From: Plasmopara viticola
Lineage: Eukaryota > Oomycota > Peronosporomycetes > Peronosporales > Peronosporaceae
Length of the DNA: 64,000 nt
NCBI GenBank assembly: GCA_001695595.3
Contig: MBPM02000007.1
Coordinates: forward strand, 496,001-560,000
Reading direction: 5' to 3'
This document shows, piece after piece, positions 45,440-56,879 of this stretch (position 1 is the first letter of the stretch; each line of letters starts with the position of its first letter). The notes under the pieces are model-generated. The model had not been told where the DNA came from. It saw nothing but the letters and a program-made list of their open reading frames with translations, and made no database searches. Made by a program: the position numbers and the translations under genes.

Positions 45440-47740
45440 TCTTTGCTTATATCATCCTGGCTTTGGTTTTTTCATCACCTTCTATTGTCCGATATTGACA
45501 AATTAGACAAAGGCTTTGTGAGAACTGCATAGCTAGCGTCGTACTTGCTCAAACATTTGGCTGCTATGCTAAACCATTTAAAAAATGAGGAAAGGCTTTT
45601 GTGGGGCCCACGTGAACATTATTACTATTTGCAAAGCAGTTAAGGACTCAAATTTTCATTGACGTCGATGTTGATGTAAAGTTTGCTGGTGTGCGTCTGA
45701 CCAACTTGTTTCAAAAGCCAACTTATTCCCTTCAGAGCGACTATGAGCAAACAATACACAGATTGCATTGGGTCAAAATACATTACAATCGATATGATCG
45801 TGTGAGAAAGTTGACTCTTCGGGGTATTAAAAGCTTTAATGGCCTTCGTAGCTCCTCATAACATGTCGCTAGGCGTACTGATTACTTAAAGGTCAAACCA
45901 GACTTTATAATCTAGATTTGTTATGCACTATACAAGTGCGCATAGACATGCATTTTAGCTGCAAAAACGGTTTGCCCAAGCACCGTTTCCTTATCTATCT
46001 AGCTATGTGTGACGAGTGCAGAGATTCAAATTCCGCACCATGGCAATCTGTATAATTTCGGCGAAGAAAGCATCAGTGACCTGACGCCAGTGGTTGTTTC
46101 CTTGTGACACAGTGTTACGTGTCATGCGTGAGACCAAGGTGGGAGTTTTGACGAAGGATGAACTTCTATCCTTTAGATGATATTTATTTCTTACAATCAC
46201 TACTTCCAAGAAATTTTGACGTTGAACATAGCCAATAGCTCAATTGCTTTGACATCTTTAAGTTTAGTGATTCTGAAGCTGAAGTGCACCTGCCGTAAGA
46301 GGACAACTAGCTAAATTGTAAATTGTCCCTGAAAAATAATTCTCTTTTTCAATAATGGGATTGCTTGTAATGCCTCGAAATCTTGCGGACGTTGATTGAC
46401 CGCTTTGAAAGGTACTTTAGAACCCATTGTCTCAAGGCTTCCCTCTTGAGGGCCTTGTTACTCACTGCTGGTTGTACTATGCTACCCACCTGTTTTTTAT
46501 GGTGGGCATCAGCCTTTCATTTATCATGATGAATCAATTCGTTGTCTGTAGGGCGTCCTGCCCTTACTAGATTTCTGGCTCTGAGGAAACGACATTGGTA
46601 GGGCTACCCTTCAATTTTTTTTCGCAATCAAAGATTTATTTTGTCGCCCTTCTAATAAGCTAGACCAATTCTACCCTGTCGCAACTAAAGTAGCGGGCAG
46701 TGATTGCTTGGAAGCACTTATAGGAACTCAAGTCAGCGGGCCCACCTGTAGATCGAGAAATTTCTCGTCTACGGCATTCCGCAGGAGCGAGCCTTTGTAT
46801 TTTTTAGAGCGATGAAAATGTTCTTTGCATCGTCGCTGACTGCACTCCAAAAAATTGAGTACAGTAGGGCCTCATCCATGAGCACAATCACCTTAACTTG
46901 TGTAAAATTTGGTTACCCGGTATTGGATGTCGCCAACCTCTTTATTGATATACCATTCAATTATTGTTTACACGGGCGGAACTTAGCATTTGTCGGAAAA
47001 AACGTTGCTTTCGACTCTTTTTCATGCACTTTCAGAACATGAAACGCTCAGGTAATAGTGTTTCAGCTTTCCAGCACACGCCACACGCACTTGGATACCA
47101 GTGGTGAATTCAACCATCTTAATTCCGAAGAAAATCTGTTCCTTTCCTTTTACGTTCCACTTGCTTGAGCCCCACAGTAGCCGCTATCTCCTGTGTTAGT
47201 GAAGCCTGTGCTGCCCGAGTTTTTGAGCATAAGCTTTGCTCGTAGAGCTCGTACGTTGTGACGCGTGTCAGCTGTCTGACAGCAGAAAAGTCGCAATGTG
47301 GCCGACAGATCTGAAAAGGTTAAAAATCCATCTCAATAATTATTACAGAGGACTACCAGAATTGACGGGGCCATTCAAGTGTGCAGATATACATACGACA
47401 AAGTGTGTTGATCACCTAACTTGCCTACGAAAAGCTCAAATCGGTTCGTAACTTGACTTTTGGGTGCCACGTTATTGTGGCGCTGGCCATACTCCATGAA
47501 ACAAAATGCCATTCGTAGGCTGCAATGTACGAGCACTTGACTTCTACCATTTAGTAAGCGCTTTTTTTCTGCCCTCCGTGAAACATTTTCCGTTACATAG
47601 ACTACAAATTGAGTTTAGTTGACAAATTGCCGAGCAAAAAGATTACTCAGTAAAAAACGCTATAACTTAAACGCCACACTTTATTAAGCTCTCGAAATGC
47701 TAATGTACTGTTCTCTTGGCACCGAAGAAAGCAGTCTTTT
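45440..47740. other. Gene-poor interval downstream of the TFIIIC-like gene
   Basis: No convincing gene. A 76-residue ATG ORF at 46812-47042 is unrecognised. The last few hundred bases should contain the 3' UTR of the minus-strand gene that ends at 47749. Confidence 0.35.
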
Positions 47741-47748
47741 ATCGTCAG

Positions 47749-50700
47749 CTAATACTCAAGCTTCGATATTGTTAACGCCAAGATAAAAGCGTCCTCCTCC
47801 GTCATGATGGCATCGCTCTTTCGTCGTCTACCACGTTGTCTAGTTGACTGTTTCATAGTCTTTCGGGATCCCTTGGCTTGGACACAGCTTCTTCCCTCCG
47901 CTCCTTTTCTGCTCTTACTGTTTTCTGCAGCAGGGGCAAATGCAATGTCGTGAACCGCCTTCTTTAAAGTTTTGGATGCTGAAATCTCATTTGGCAAAGT
48001 GCCACCTTGACCAATGCTCCTTTGGCGCTCACGCGAAGTAATTACAGTCTTGCGCTTCTTCGCTTTAGCCATCCCGCTAGTGCAGTTAGTGCGAATCCGT
48101 TTCCCAGCCATTTTACGTTCTGCTGACATAGTAGTTGCACTGCTTAAAGCCACTGATTTTCCGTTGTTGAGTGATAGCTGGTCCTCCTTATCGGACTCGG
48201 TGGCAATTCCGATAGCGAGCTGAATAATATTCTCTAATGACTCAATTTCTCCTTGTTTACTGCTACTTCGTCTTCGACGTACAGCTGTAGCAGTTTTATT
48301 GGATTTTTTGGGTGCAACTTCGGTACTTTTAAATCGCCTAGCTGGCTCAGGATTATCCAAAATTTTAAAATCTGCACCATTAGCAGTCGCTGGCAATGTG
48401 TGGACCGCTATCGCTTCTTTGGAGTCATCTTTGCGATAACAATTTTGAAGAATACGCAAAGTTGTAGCAGCCTTCTTAGGCTTTCTTCTTGCAACCTTAG
48501 CCTTGGCCTCGATGTTGCAGTTTTGTGCTTGCAAGGTTTCATCTGAGGTTCTAGTCACTGTAGGCGTTGCAGACGGTGGCAACTTCTCTTCTCTCAATTC
48601 ATTCGACACGCAAATGGACGGCTCGTCATTTGTCGCAGTATCACAGATACAATTGCTTTTATCTGTAACTCGTGAAGTTACAAAACTTGTCTTGGCCTTT
48701 ATAATTGCTGCTTCGGTTTCGACTTCAATAGTAGCCAGTGGAACGTCATTCGGATTCTGTGCAGGCGTCGAAACAGCCAAAGCAGGCTCTATCTCTCCAC
48801 TCCCTTTGAAGGCTAACTGCAATGCTTGACCAGACTTTTCTGCAATCTGAGTTCCATTGCAAGCTGTTTCCTTTTGAGCAATATGCTTTCGCCGTGGACT
48901 ACGCGGTGTTGTGGCTGTTCTTTGACGCTTTTTGGAAGCAGCGGCCTTAGACTCGCTGCTTTTAAGACGTTTTACCGACTTCTCAGCTTTCGCTGTTGCA
49001 ATAGCTCCTAATTGTTTCATCTCTCCAAAATTCTGACTCGCCTCAACCTCATCAGTCATGCGTTCACCTTTACCACCACTGCTTTGTCGTTCAGTTTGTG
49101 GAAAAGTTTCGACGTTCTTTTGCACATCGATTGCAACAGCTGCTTCGCCTTTACTACTATCAAAAGACTTGTCCACAGTTGTGCTATCAACGGCTAGCTG
49201 TTTCTCTTCACATGCCTCCTTAGGCATCTCAATTGCGACCTTCCTCACCACGCCGTATTCTTTGTTATTGCTTCGTCGTCTACAGCGTAATGGTGTCGTG
49301 CTTTTTTTGTGCCTCTCGGCTGCAGCGTCCGTTTTTAACCTTGTAGTACTCCCAGAAGAATTTGTGTCCTTGTTACCTACCGTCGTCGCAAGGGCTTCAA
49401 CACGTGCAGTACCTTGTTGATTTTCTTTGATCAACTCCTTGGACATTTCGATCGCTAACAAAATGGCGTCCTCTTCAGACAAGTCCAGTTGGTACTCCTT
49501 CATTAGCCGTACTTCTTCCAAAATCTCATTTCCACTCACCGCTTCTCGCTCTTCTTCGTCAACGTTGTCACTAGAAATGCTAATACGATCATCGTCCGAG
49601 TTGTCCTCTATCATGAGAGACACATCCGACTCTTCTTCATCCTCGTCCACCTCGTCAAATTCTGGCTCATCTTCTACGACAATACCAGTATCCACGTCAA
49701 CTTCCCCGTCGTCCTGAATAAACGACTTCTTTTGCGCGTTAGCATGCCATCTCGCCTTTCCTTTTATAATTTCGAGAGTTTTCTTCTTGTACTTACTCAA
49801 AGCGGTATGCATCCCTTTCGCTTTCGCAAACGTTCCAAGCGTCTTCGCTTTCCGTCCAGCATTTCCTATCGCTGCCGGCTGTTCTGTTGGCTCGGATGGC
49901 TCCTTTTTTGGCACGTGACGGCCAGCTGCAGCAGTAAATATCTTCTTGGGCCGACCAGTTTTCCGTGAAGGTGGCATAAAAAAGGTAGAAACCAATGTAT
50001 CGAGAACTTCCTGCATTTCAAAGAGAATGACAAGCCCTGCGTGGCCTCCAGCTGCCAAGAAACAAGGATTATCACCAGGTGTGATAGAAGAGAGGCGTAA
50101 GCGGTGAAGCGCTGCATCTCGCTCGCAGAACTCTCGCGTGCTTTGACTCACCGAATCGGCTGATCCCGAAATGGACACCCTGTCGAACGACACTCTTAAA
50201 GACTTGAACGGCTTTTCGATACTAGAATCCTTCTCACCGAAGAGACGAAAGAGTTCAATACAATTCTGAGGCGCTCGGTACAATTTCTTGGCTGGCGCAG
50301 CTCGAATGCTTCCAGATGTACAAGCTGAAATAAGTAGTGGAACGGCAACGCGTCGTGCAAATTGCAGATCCCAGATAGGCGAGTCAATTTGTGGATGAAA
50401 GTGTAGCTTTTGATAGCTCCCGCTCTGAAGAAAAAAGGTCGTTTTAGTCAGGCTAGACCCCTTTATTTCCTTTACATACAATTAGTATCGTACCAATATA
50501 TCATACATATACACGGAACCTTGGTCACCGGAGATCTGAATGGACGTCTGATCCATCCATTGAAGCGCAAGGCCCCACGTAGAGCGTATTCGATGTGACC
50601 GCAAACAAACACGAGGCTCACGAACATCCCACACTTTAAACACCGAGTCCTGTCCCACACATGTGCGTAAGTGTTTCTTGCCTTGTCAAACAATAGCAAC

Positions 50701-52116
50701 CAAAGGACGTACATTTCCAGTTGTTGCAAACAGATGCTCGTCAAATGGAGACCACGAAACTGCACGAATTGCTACCCAGCCACAGCCCCAATCAAAAGCT
50801 TCCTGCTTTCCGATTGTATCGGCTTAACAAATCCCAAACAGTAAATAAAAACTTCAACAGGAATTCATAGCAGATAGCATTCTCACCGTCTTGAAAGCGG
50901 CGTTGTGGCTCAATGATTACTGGTTCAATACGCTTGTCATTCAAATTATTGCTTTCACTGATTGCGGAATTAATATTCCACAAGGAGACGGATCCTGTAC
51001 CAAGGACACCACACATAAGTTTCACACATGCCACACGATCAGCAAGAAATACACACCGTCAGATCCTCCTGTCAAGAGCATATACCAACTATGTGGAGAC
51101 CACTGCACGCTCAGCTGCATAATTCGCGGCAGGCTAGCAACTACAATCGGAACCAATTTCTCCACCAACCGTTCCTTTTCGTTCCTTACCTCTCTTTGAA
51201 GCCGTTCCTTCGGAATCAGTGGAATTTCAAACACTCTAATACTTCCATCTCCGAAACACACTGCTAGAATTCCTAATATGCTTTCGCACCGACGACTTCT
51301 TGGATATTTCTTTGCCAGTGGGCACCACTGTAGATCCCAAGCCACACCACTCTCATGATCAATAGCGTACACAATTCTCGGCTTCACAATCTCCACAGAC
51401 TTGTTTTTTGTCGTATTAGTCTTCGGCCATTGCACTGGCACAGCCCAAATCTGAATTAAATTCCGTCCACTTTCAGGTGCATCATAGTAATGATCGGGAG
51501 GCGTCGATTTGACAACGTTTCCATCTTTCACTTGGCATGGTGGGTGCGTGGCTAAAGCCAGAATTCTCCAGTCTAATATCAAGTCTTCTTTAGGCTCTGC
51601 ACATTTATTTTGAGCTGTGCTCTCAAAACTCTCAGCTTGGTTATTCTCCTTGCCTTTTAGAGCATCTGTTTGCACCCTTCGACTGCTCTGTTGTGGCCCT
51701 ATCTGCTTGCTCTTGGCCAGAGCACCAGCTATCGCTGCCGAGTTGGCTGCTGGCTTCGACGGCAACCAATCCATAGCCCACACGGGTCCACCAACGTTAA
51801 GAGCCATCTGCTCACCACCGTTTAGATCTTCACAGGTAAATGGGGCAATATTTGTGATGTTTAGCGACTCGTTCGTAGGCTCTGCCACAGGTTCAGCATT
51901 TTCAAGAAGCGTAGAAGCTTCTACAAGCTGCTGAGTGTCCATTGACTCCTCTGTGGATTTAATACTGGAAACACACGAGCTTGAGGTCGTTTGAGACAAT
52001 AAAACTTCGCTTTTAGATACAGCTAACTGCTCTGACTTAGACTGATCCACTTGGAGGCGGATCACTTGCAAATAGGCGCCGAAAGACACTGCATCGCGCC
52101 ATGCGCTGAGCTCCAT
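47749..52116 (-). CDS. TFIIIC-type WD40 subunit (GTF3C2-like) with basic, UIM-bearing tail; five exons
   Basis: The exons are 52116-51057, 50994-50887, 50822-50713, 50649-50494 and 50424-47749. The introns are 62, 64, 63 and 69 bp, all GT-AG, with phases 1, 1, 0, 0 closing to 1369 residues. Splicing yields continuous WD40 blades: VAWDLQWCPLAKK, GSIRVFEI, GSVSLWNI, VRAVSWSPFDEHLFATTGN joined to DSVFKVWDV, then GSVYMYDIL joined to SGSYQKLHF and SPIWDLQF. The layout resembles the WD40 subunit of TFIIIC, which binds polymerase III promoters in the nucleus. From about residue 650 the chain is a Lys/Ser/Thr/Glu-rich tail. It has an acidic block (about 720-780), UIM-like SEEDAILLAIEMSKEL (about 794-809), six basic patches, and a last UIM-like EEDAFILALTIS at the C-terminus. 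TFIIIC identity is inference from fold and segment similarity. Confidence 0.75.
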
Positions 52117-52694
52117 TATTTCGTAAAAAGGTCCTATGTGATGTGACTACACAATACAATTTTCTTTGATTAGCTTCTCAAAAAAAAAAAAAGGCACAGG
52201 ACGTAGAGGATGAACGTTAACGCTGGATGGCAGGGCATAATGGTTTTTGAGATCTTACAGACGACGTTGGTAGATGTGCAGAAATTTTACAAATAAAGGC
52301 ATTTCCTCACAAGTCTCGTGTTTTCGAAAATTGTATGAACAATATGGATAGCGCTTTAACTATTATGGAGCTAAATTTATCTAGGACTAAAGCAGTTCAC
52401 TAGCAATTTCAATTGCTGCTGTCAAGAGCTAGATAATATGGATCGTTCAGTATTCTCATATACTTTTACGCAGCAGAGCCATGGTGTATCGTAATCTAAA
52501 GCTCTAAGCAATTTTATCCATGACATATATTCCGCAACGCAAAGATTAAAGACTTATCTAGACGTGACAGTACAACAACATTATAAGAGAGACACAGCTC
52601 CATGAACAGTGGGCGTACAGGAAACTATGATTTCTTCCAGTAAATGACTTTCCGGAGCTATAATTGGAGTTTGTAGCAAGTAATATGTGTTTAT
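52117..52694. other. Upstream region of the TFIIIC-like gene and MULE flank
   Basis: This AT-rich sequence includes an A-run near 52180 (minus-strand T-run) in the probable promoter of the minus-strand gene. No Inr is clear and no gene is seen. Confidence 0.35.
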
Positions 52695-52780
52695 GGGAAC
52701 CGTTAATTTCCACTCACTCTTTTTATTATTTCCACTCACCCCTTGTTTATCGGTCAAATTCCGTTTAATGTCATTGCGCC
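52695..52780 (+). repeat. MULE terminal inverted repeat, left
   Basis: The 86 bp are the reverse complement of 54669-54755 with a handful of mismatches and one indel. Transposase end-binding sites are expected here. Confidence 0.85.
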
Positions 52781-53001
52781 ACAAATCTTTGGTTCACCGT
52801 GAAACGTACTTTTCGCCCACCATCCATTTGCACGAGCTGTTTTACTGGTAAACATTGTAATACGGCAGGGTAACTACTGCTAATCGGTGCAGTAAGTTTT
52901 AGATATATGTATGGCAAAGAAAGACCTCTAATTATTGATATAGCTACCAAGGGATGGTGATGCGGACTACAAGAACAACTCTATGAAAGGTACTATTTTG
53001 A

Positions 53002-54595
53002 TCAGGCTGGCGGTGCACGGCCTTGATTACAAGTCCTTGAGTTTTGACCTTTTTGGGTACAGATTCTACACCTGCGCCGTCGCTGAGGAATCAGTGATTT
53101 CTCCACATGTTCAAAATGTGACGGATCATGCTGCGTAGATTCTGAGGGCCGTCCCCTTGTTTGCACGCGGTCCGGCTCTTGCGCATTACCCGCGGGACTC
53201 TCCACAATGTGGTTAAGCAGGACCCTTTTGCGATGATCCTCAGCGATCGAGTATTCACTGGTGAATATTGATAGAGCCTCTTCCAGAGTCAAAGTGTTTT
53301 CTCTCTCTATGACTCTAGGGGGCTGCACTAAGCGCGAATGTTGATCAAAATCGTCCACAGAAAGAGGCATGGCGGCGACGATGGCCCATTGTTGATTTGA
53401 TCAGGCCTTGACATACCACATGGTTCGTGTCGCGATGTCCGTCGTCAAATCGGCGTTTGTATGCGCCATTGGCAAGCTTTAGACCTGCCACCGAGATTTT
53501 ACCCATGACCAGGGAGAACAAGGGGCCAAGCTGCATATTGGCAATATCCCTCTGCCTCGCATTCTCCTGCATGATCACTGCAAGTTGAACGTCGCATGCA
53601 AGCTTCACGGCAGCATCAACTGTCAGCAGATTACCTGTTGACACAGATAACCATTTCTTTTAAGCGGAATGAGCACTTTCAACACGTGACGTCGTGACAT
53701 GTCCGTAATGACGCTTGTTTCGGAGGAAAGCGGCCACAAATCTGTCCTTCCAGACGAGCATAAAATCCTTAACATACCGCAGCACAGGAGCATGGGCGCT
53801 AAATTCTGTGCACATTGCCGCAAGATGAGCTTCGTAATCGGAAATTTCGTCTTTGGCAACGAAGGTATTCCATTGCTTCAAAACGTTTTCCCAGGCCTCC
53901 AGCGTAGCGAACGCTCTTCTTTGCCTTGCAGGTATATTCTTGCAAATATGCCACCGACAAAGAAGATAATTTGCGCTGTAGAAAACTTCACCAAGGGCGT
54001 TCATTAAGGCAACTTCTCGGTCAGTCACAAAGGTGCCATTGGTGTCAATGCTGTATTGCAGGAAGACATCATGCAGGCGACCCATTGCCCAAATACAGTC
54101 CTCTGATGATTCACTCTTCATAAAGCAATAGGCGAAGGTGAAAATTGTATTTGTTGCCGTTACACCAACGACATGCAAGAGCGAAAAGTTGTACCTTTTC
54201 GTTTTGTAGGTAGCATCAACTATCCAGATACAGCCGGCGCTGAACTTCTGACAAATTACTTTGGCTGTCGGTGATATGATTAACAGATGTGTCAGCTTCT
54301 GCTCTTTATCACGTTTTGCGAAATAACGGGTATTGCCAGCAAAGCTATCAAGTAAGTCGGCGAGTGGGGTTCACCCTGCTAACAAGTTGACACGATGAGA
54401 TGCGCGGATGTTGTATATGTCTTGCGGTGTTGACATTATGACAGCTTTAACTGCAACATTTTTATTGTTACCAACCCGTCTGGTATGTAAGACCGTCAAA
54501 CCATATCCTTCTCTTAGTGCATGGGCACAAACTGCGTCCTTGGCTTCTTGCAGAGACTGGTATTTAAGTGCAGGAGGTCGAGCTAAGCTGTTCAT
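53002..54595 (-). pseudogene. MULE transposase, broken
   Basis: The ATG at 54595 starts a FAR1-like N-terminal region. The transposase core shows VDATYKTKRYNF (first Asp), FVTDREVALMNAL (second Asp) and CRWHICKNI, then the SRVESAHSA block found at the end of MULE catalytic domains. A SWIM-like region and a C-terminal zinc-knuckle-like CRICTQKGQNSRTC follow. Lesions are an in-frame TGA at 54371-54373, an in-frame TAA at 53660-53662, and a frame change near 53395 in the SWIM region, which puts the C-terminal 120 residues (53370-53002) in another frame. The enzyme would have cut and pasted the element by its DDE chemistry; this copy cannot. Confidence 0.85.
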
Positions 54596-54668
54596 CGGGA
54601 GTTCTCAAGTGTGCTATGCACTGTGGATACGTGCGCGTGAGCACGTCTTGAGAGATTGGTGTAAGTGC

Positions 54669-54755
54669 GGCGCAATGACATTAAACAGAATTTGACCAAT
54701 AAACAAGGGGGTGAGTAGAAATTATCAAAATCGTGAGTGGAAATTAACGGTTCCC
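54669..54755 (-). repeat. MULE terminal inverted repeat, right
   Basis: The 87 bp pair with 52695-52780. The inner end begins GGCGCAATGACATTAAAC, and the outer end is GGAAATTAACGGTTCCC. Confidence 0.85.
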
Positions 54756-54763
54756 TTGTTTAT

Positions 54764-56870
54764 ATACACGTCTTTTTTGCTCTAAATCTTTGACAACGGC
54801 TACCGCATATATCCCTTCACGAAATTATAATAAAATACGTGAGGAGAAACAACGCAGAGAGCTGAAAACCAGAGAGAAAGGTTGAAGTCAAGAACGACAC
54901 ATTACATGGGTAAGTTCAATGACCGAAGTCACCAATGCAGTAAGCGACATGCTTTGTGACCCGCCCAATGACACGATGCGCCGTCCTGTGAGAAGTTCAT
55001 TCGCTTTGGACAACTAGTTCGACGAAGGAAAGAAGGATCTTCCGAATGCCGATCAATGCAAGATTTGGTGCTCAGCTGTGCGCTCATCTGCCTCGCACGC
55101 CGCGAGAGCATTCCAAAAAGCCACTCCTCGCGTGTCGTCTGAAAGCGGAAAGCATTTTAGAAGGGACCATTGTTCTCGAAATTTTACGGCGCCGATGAGT
55201 GCACTCCTTTCACCGCATCAAATTTCGTTTAAGAAGTTTACTTTGTATCGCCAGAAAAACAAACGAGAAAGGTCGTCTTAGGATGACCTTATGTGCTCCG
55301 GCACTTTGACCACCACAGACTTCATGAAGAACCTAACTTGAGATCCTGTGAGCCCTTAACCTCATGGAGCGAAATACTTTACGCTTGCGAGGTTAAGTGC
55401 AACTTTCTCTCTTGGTGAGTCGAAGAAAACTCGGCTTAGAGCTATCTCGACTCGCTCGTATCAGCAGGTCAGGTGATAGAGACTTGGGAATTGAGCATAC
55501 CACAAATTGCGGCTAAAGATTGTGATTTTAGTACAAAGCACCCGTTGCTTCTAGAATTAGTTCGAGCGGCCTCTGATCGTCATACCAGAAACGATTCGTC
55601 GATTCCTCACTGTGAAGCGAAATAATCACGGCAACTTACGAGTAGCTGTTGGCATTTATAGAATGAAAATCGTATTTAACAATTGCACCTAGCCTAAATA
55701 TTGTCAATATAGCTTTTCCACTGGGCTTGTTAGTTTGGTGTTCCCGAGAAAGCCTCTTCCTCTTCGGCCGTGCATCTCTTTATGTGTAACAGCATCTCCT
55801 GTGCGACCATATGTACGCGCTTCAGATTATTTTCTGTGTTGGCTCTGGCGGCCAAGCCAACAATTCGAACATATGACGCCCTATAAAGGATATAAGCTTC
55901 TCTATTTATCATCCCTATGATATAAAAAAATGTGGCGGTAGAAATTGCACTATTACTCGCCTAATAGTTCTGTTATTTGTTTTGTCATGGGAAAAGCATT
56001 TTTTTCAAAGAGGTACCATAGGTCTACAAGGAATCGTTCATTATCCAAAATACCGAGAGAGTTAGAAGTCTCTAGACGTTCTTTATTTAAAATTTAGTTC
56101 GCCAACACAGTTTGCAGCCACGCATTTTGACTTGCATCGCCTGTCGCATCCTTTTGCATCTTGCGTTTGAGTTCAAAGCCTGATCTTGACGAAAATATAC
56201 AATCAACGCGATCCTCATCACTATAAGCTTTAATTGTTATACCAATTTGTACCCCTTGGAAATAATACAGCATTCTTGAGCCAATCGATCGACAATAAAA
56301 AAAGCCCGAAACCGAAGTGCGTACTTTAGGCAGCAATTGGAGCCAACGGTCATGCAGTGCAGTTCATTAAGGAGAGGAAGGTCAAGCTTCTTGCTAACAA
56401 GCGCGCCGCCAACCGCAATCCGAAAAAGGTGGCAGTGATGCGAAAGGGAAAGCGCATAGTACTGCGTTAGCACCGACCGTCCAAAAAGAAACGGCAGAAG
56501 GACGCTAAGCGCCATCGCGTGTTTGTTATGGCCTCGAAGACCAATTTCTTAGAGATATTGATGGTGTACGATCGCCGATGCGTCACTGGACCGTAATAGA
56601 CACGCTGAAATAGTGTTCGAAAGACCAATCCTATGCTTCTAATTAGTCAGATTCAAATTCATAGTTATTTTCCGATTTACTCCTTTTAAAAACTTGGCTA
56701 CTTTTCTTGTTAATCTTGGGCAAATGCAATCGAATTCTTATTGTGCTAATTTTCATTATCCGACTTTATGCATATGCAGATAATTGTTATCGCATCTCGA
56801 ACTTGAGGCTTGGAGAGAGAACTTAAACTTTCCTCAGCTAATGTAAGTGCATTTAAGCGTTAACGGAATT
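54764..56870. other. Gene-poor interval after the MULE
   Basis: No convincing gene. Coding-like stretches at 55020-55280 and at about 56370-56520 (plus strand, very basic) are short and interrupted, and no family is recognised. They may be pseudogene or repeat pieces. Confidence 0.3.
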
Positions 56871-56879
56871 CTAGAGGCA

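Larger units (their letters stand above)
52695..54755 (-). mobile_element. MULE (Mutator-like) DNA transposon, non-autonomous by decay
   Basis: The element is bounded by 86-87 bp terminal inverted repeats (52695-52780 and 54669-54755), which share GGGAACCGTTAATTTCCACT at the outer ends. It is flanked by near-identical 8-bp direct repeats (GTGTTTAT at 52687-52694, TTGTTTAT at 54756-54763), consistent with a MULE-type target-site duplication. Total length is about 2.06 kb, with one transposase gene on the minus strand (described separately). Confidence 0.85.

Noticed and set aside
48014..49968. Several plus-strand ORFs of 60-120 codons
   Set aside because: They lie antisense to the large last exon of the TFIIIC-like gene and are Ser/Leu-rich shadows.
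50792..51034. Separate small gene with WD-like SVSLWNIN segment
   Set aside because: It is exon 2 of the TFIIIC-like gene; splice joins on both sides keep the frame.
56368..56520. Basic stretch resembling a ribosomal protein
   Set aside because: Only about 40 codons, interrupted by a stop, and it does not match any ribosomal protein I can name.
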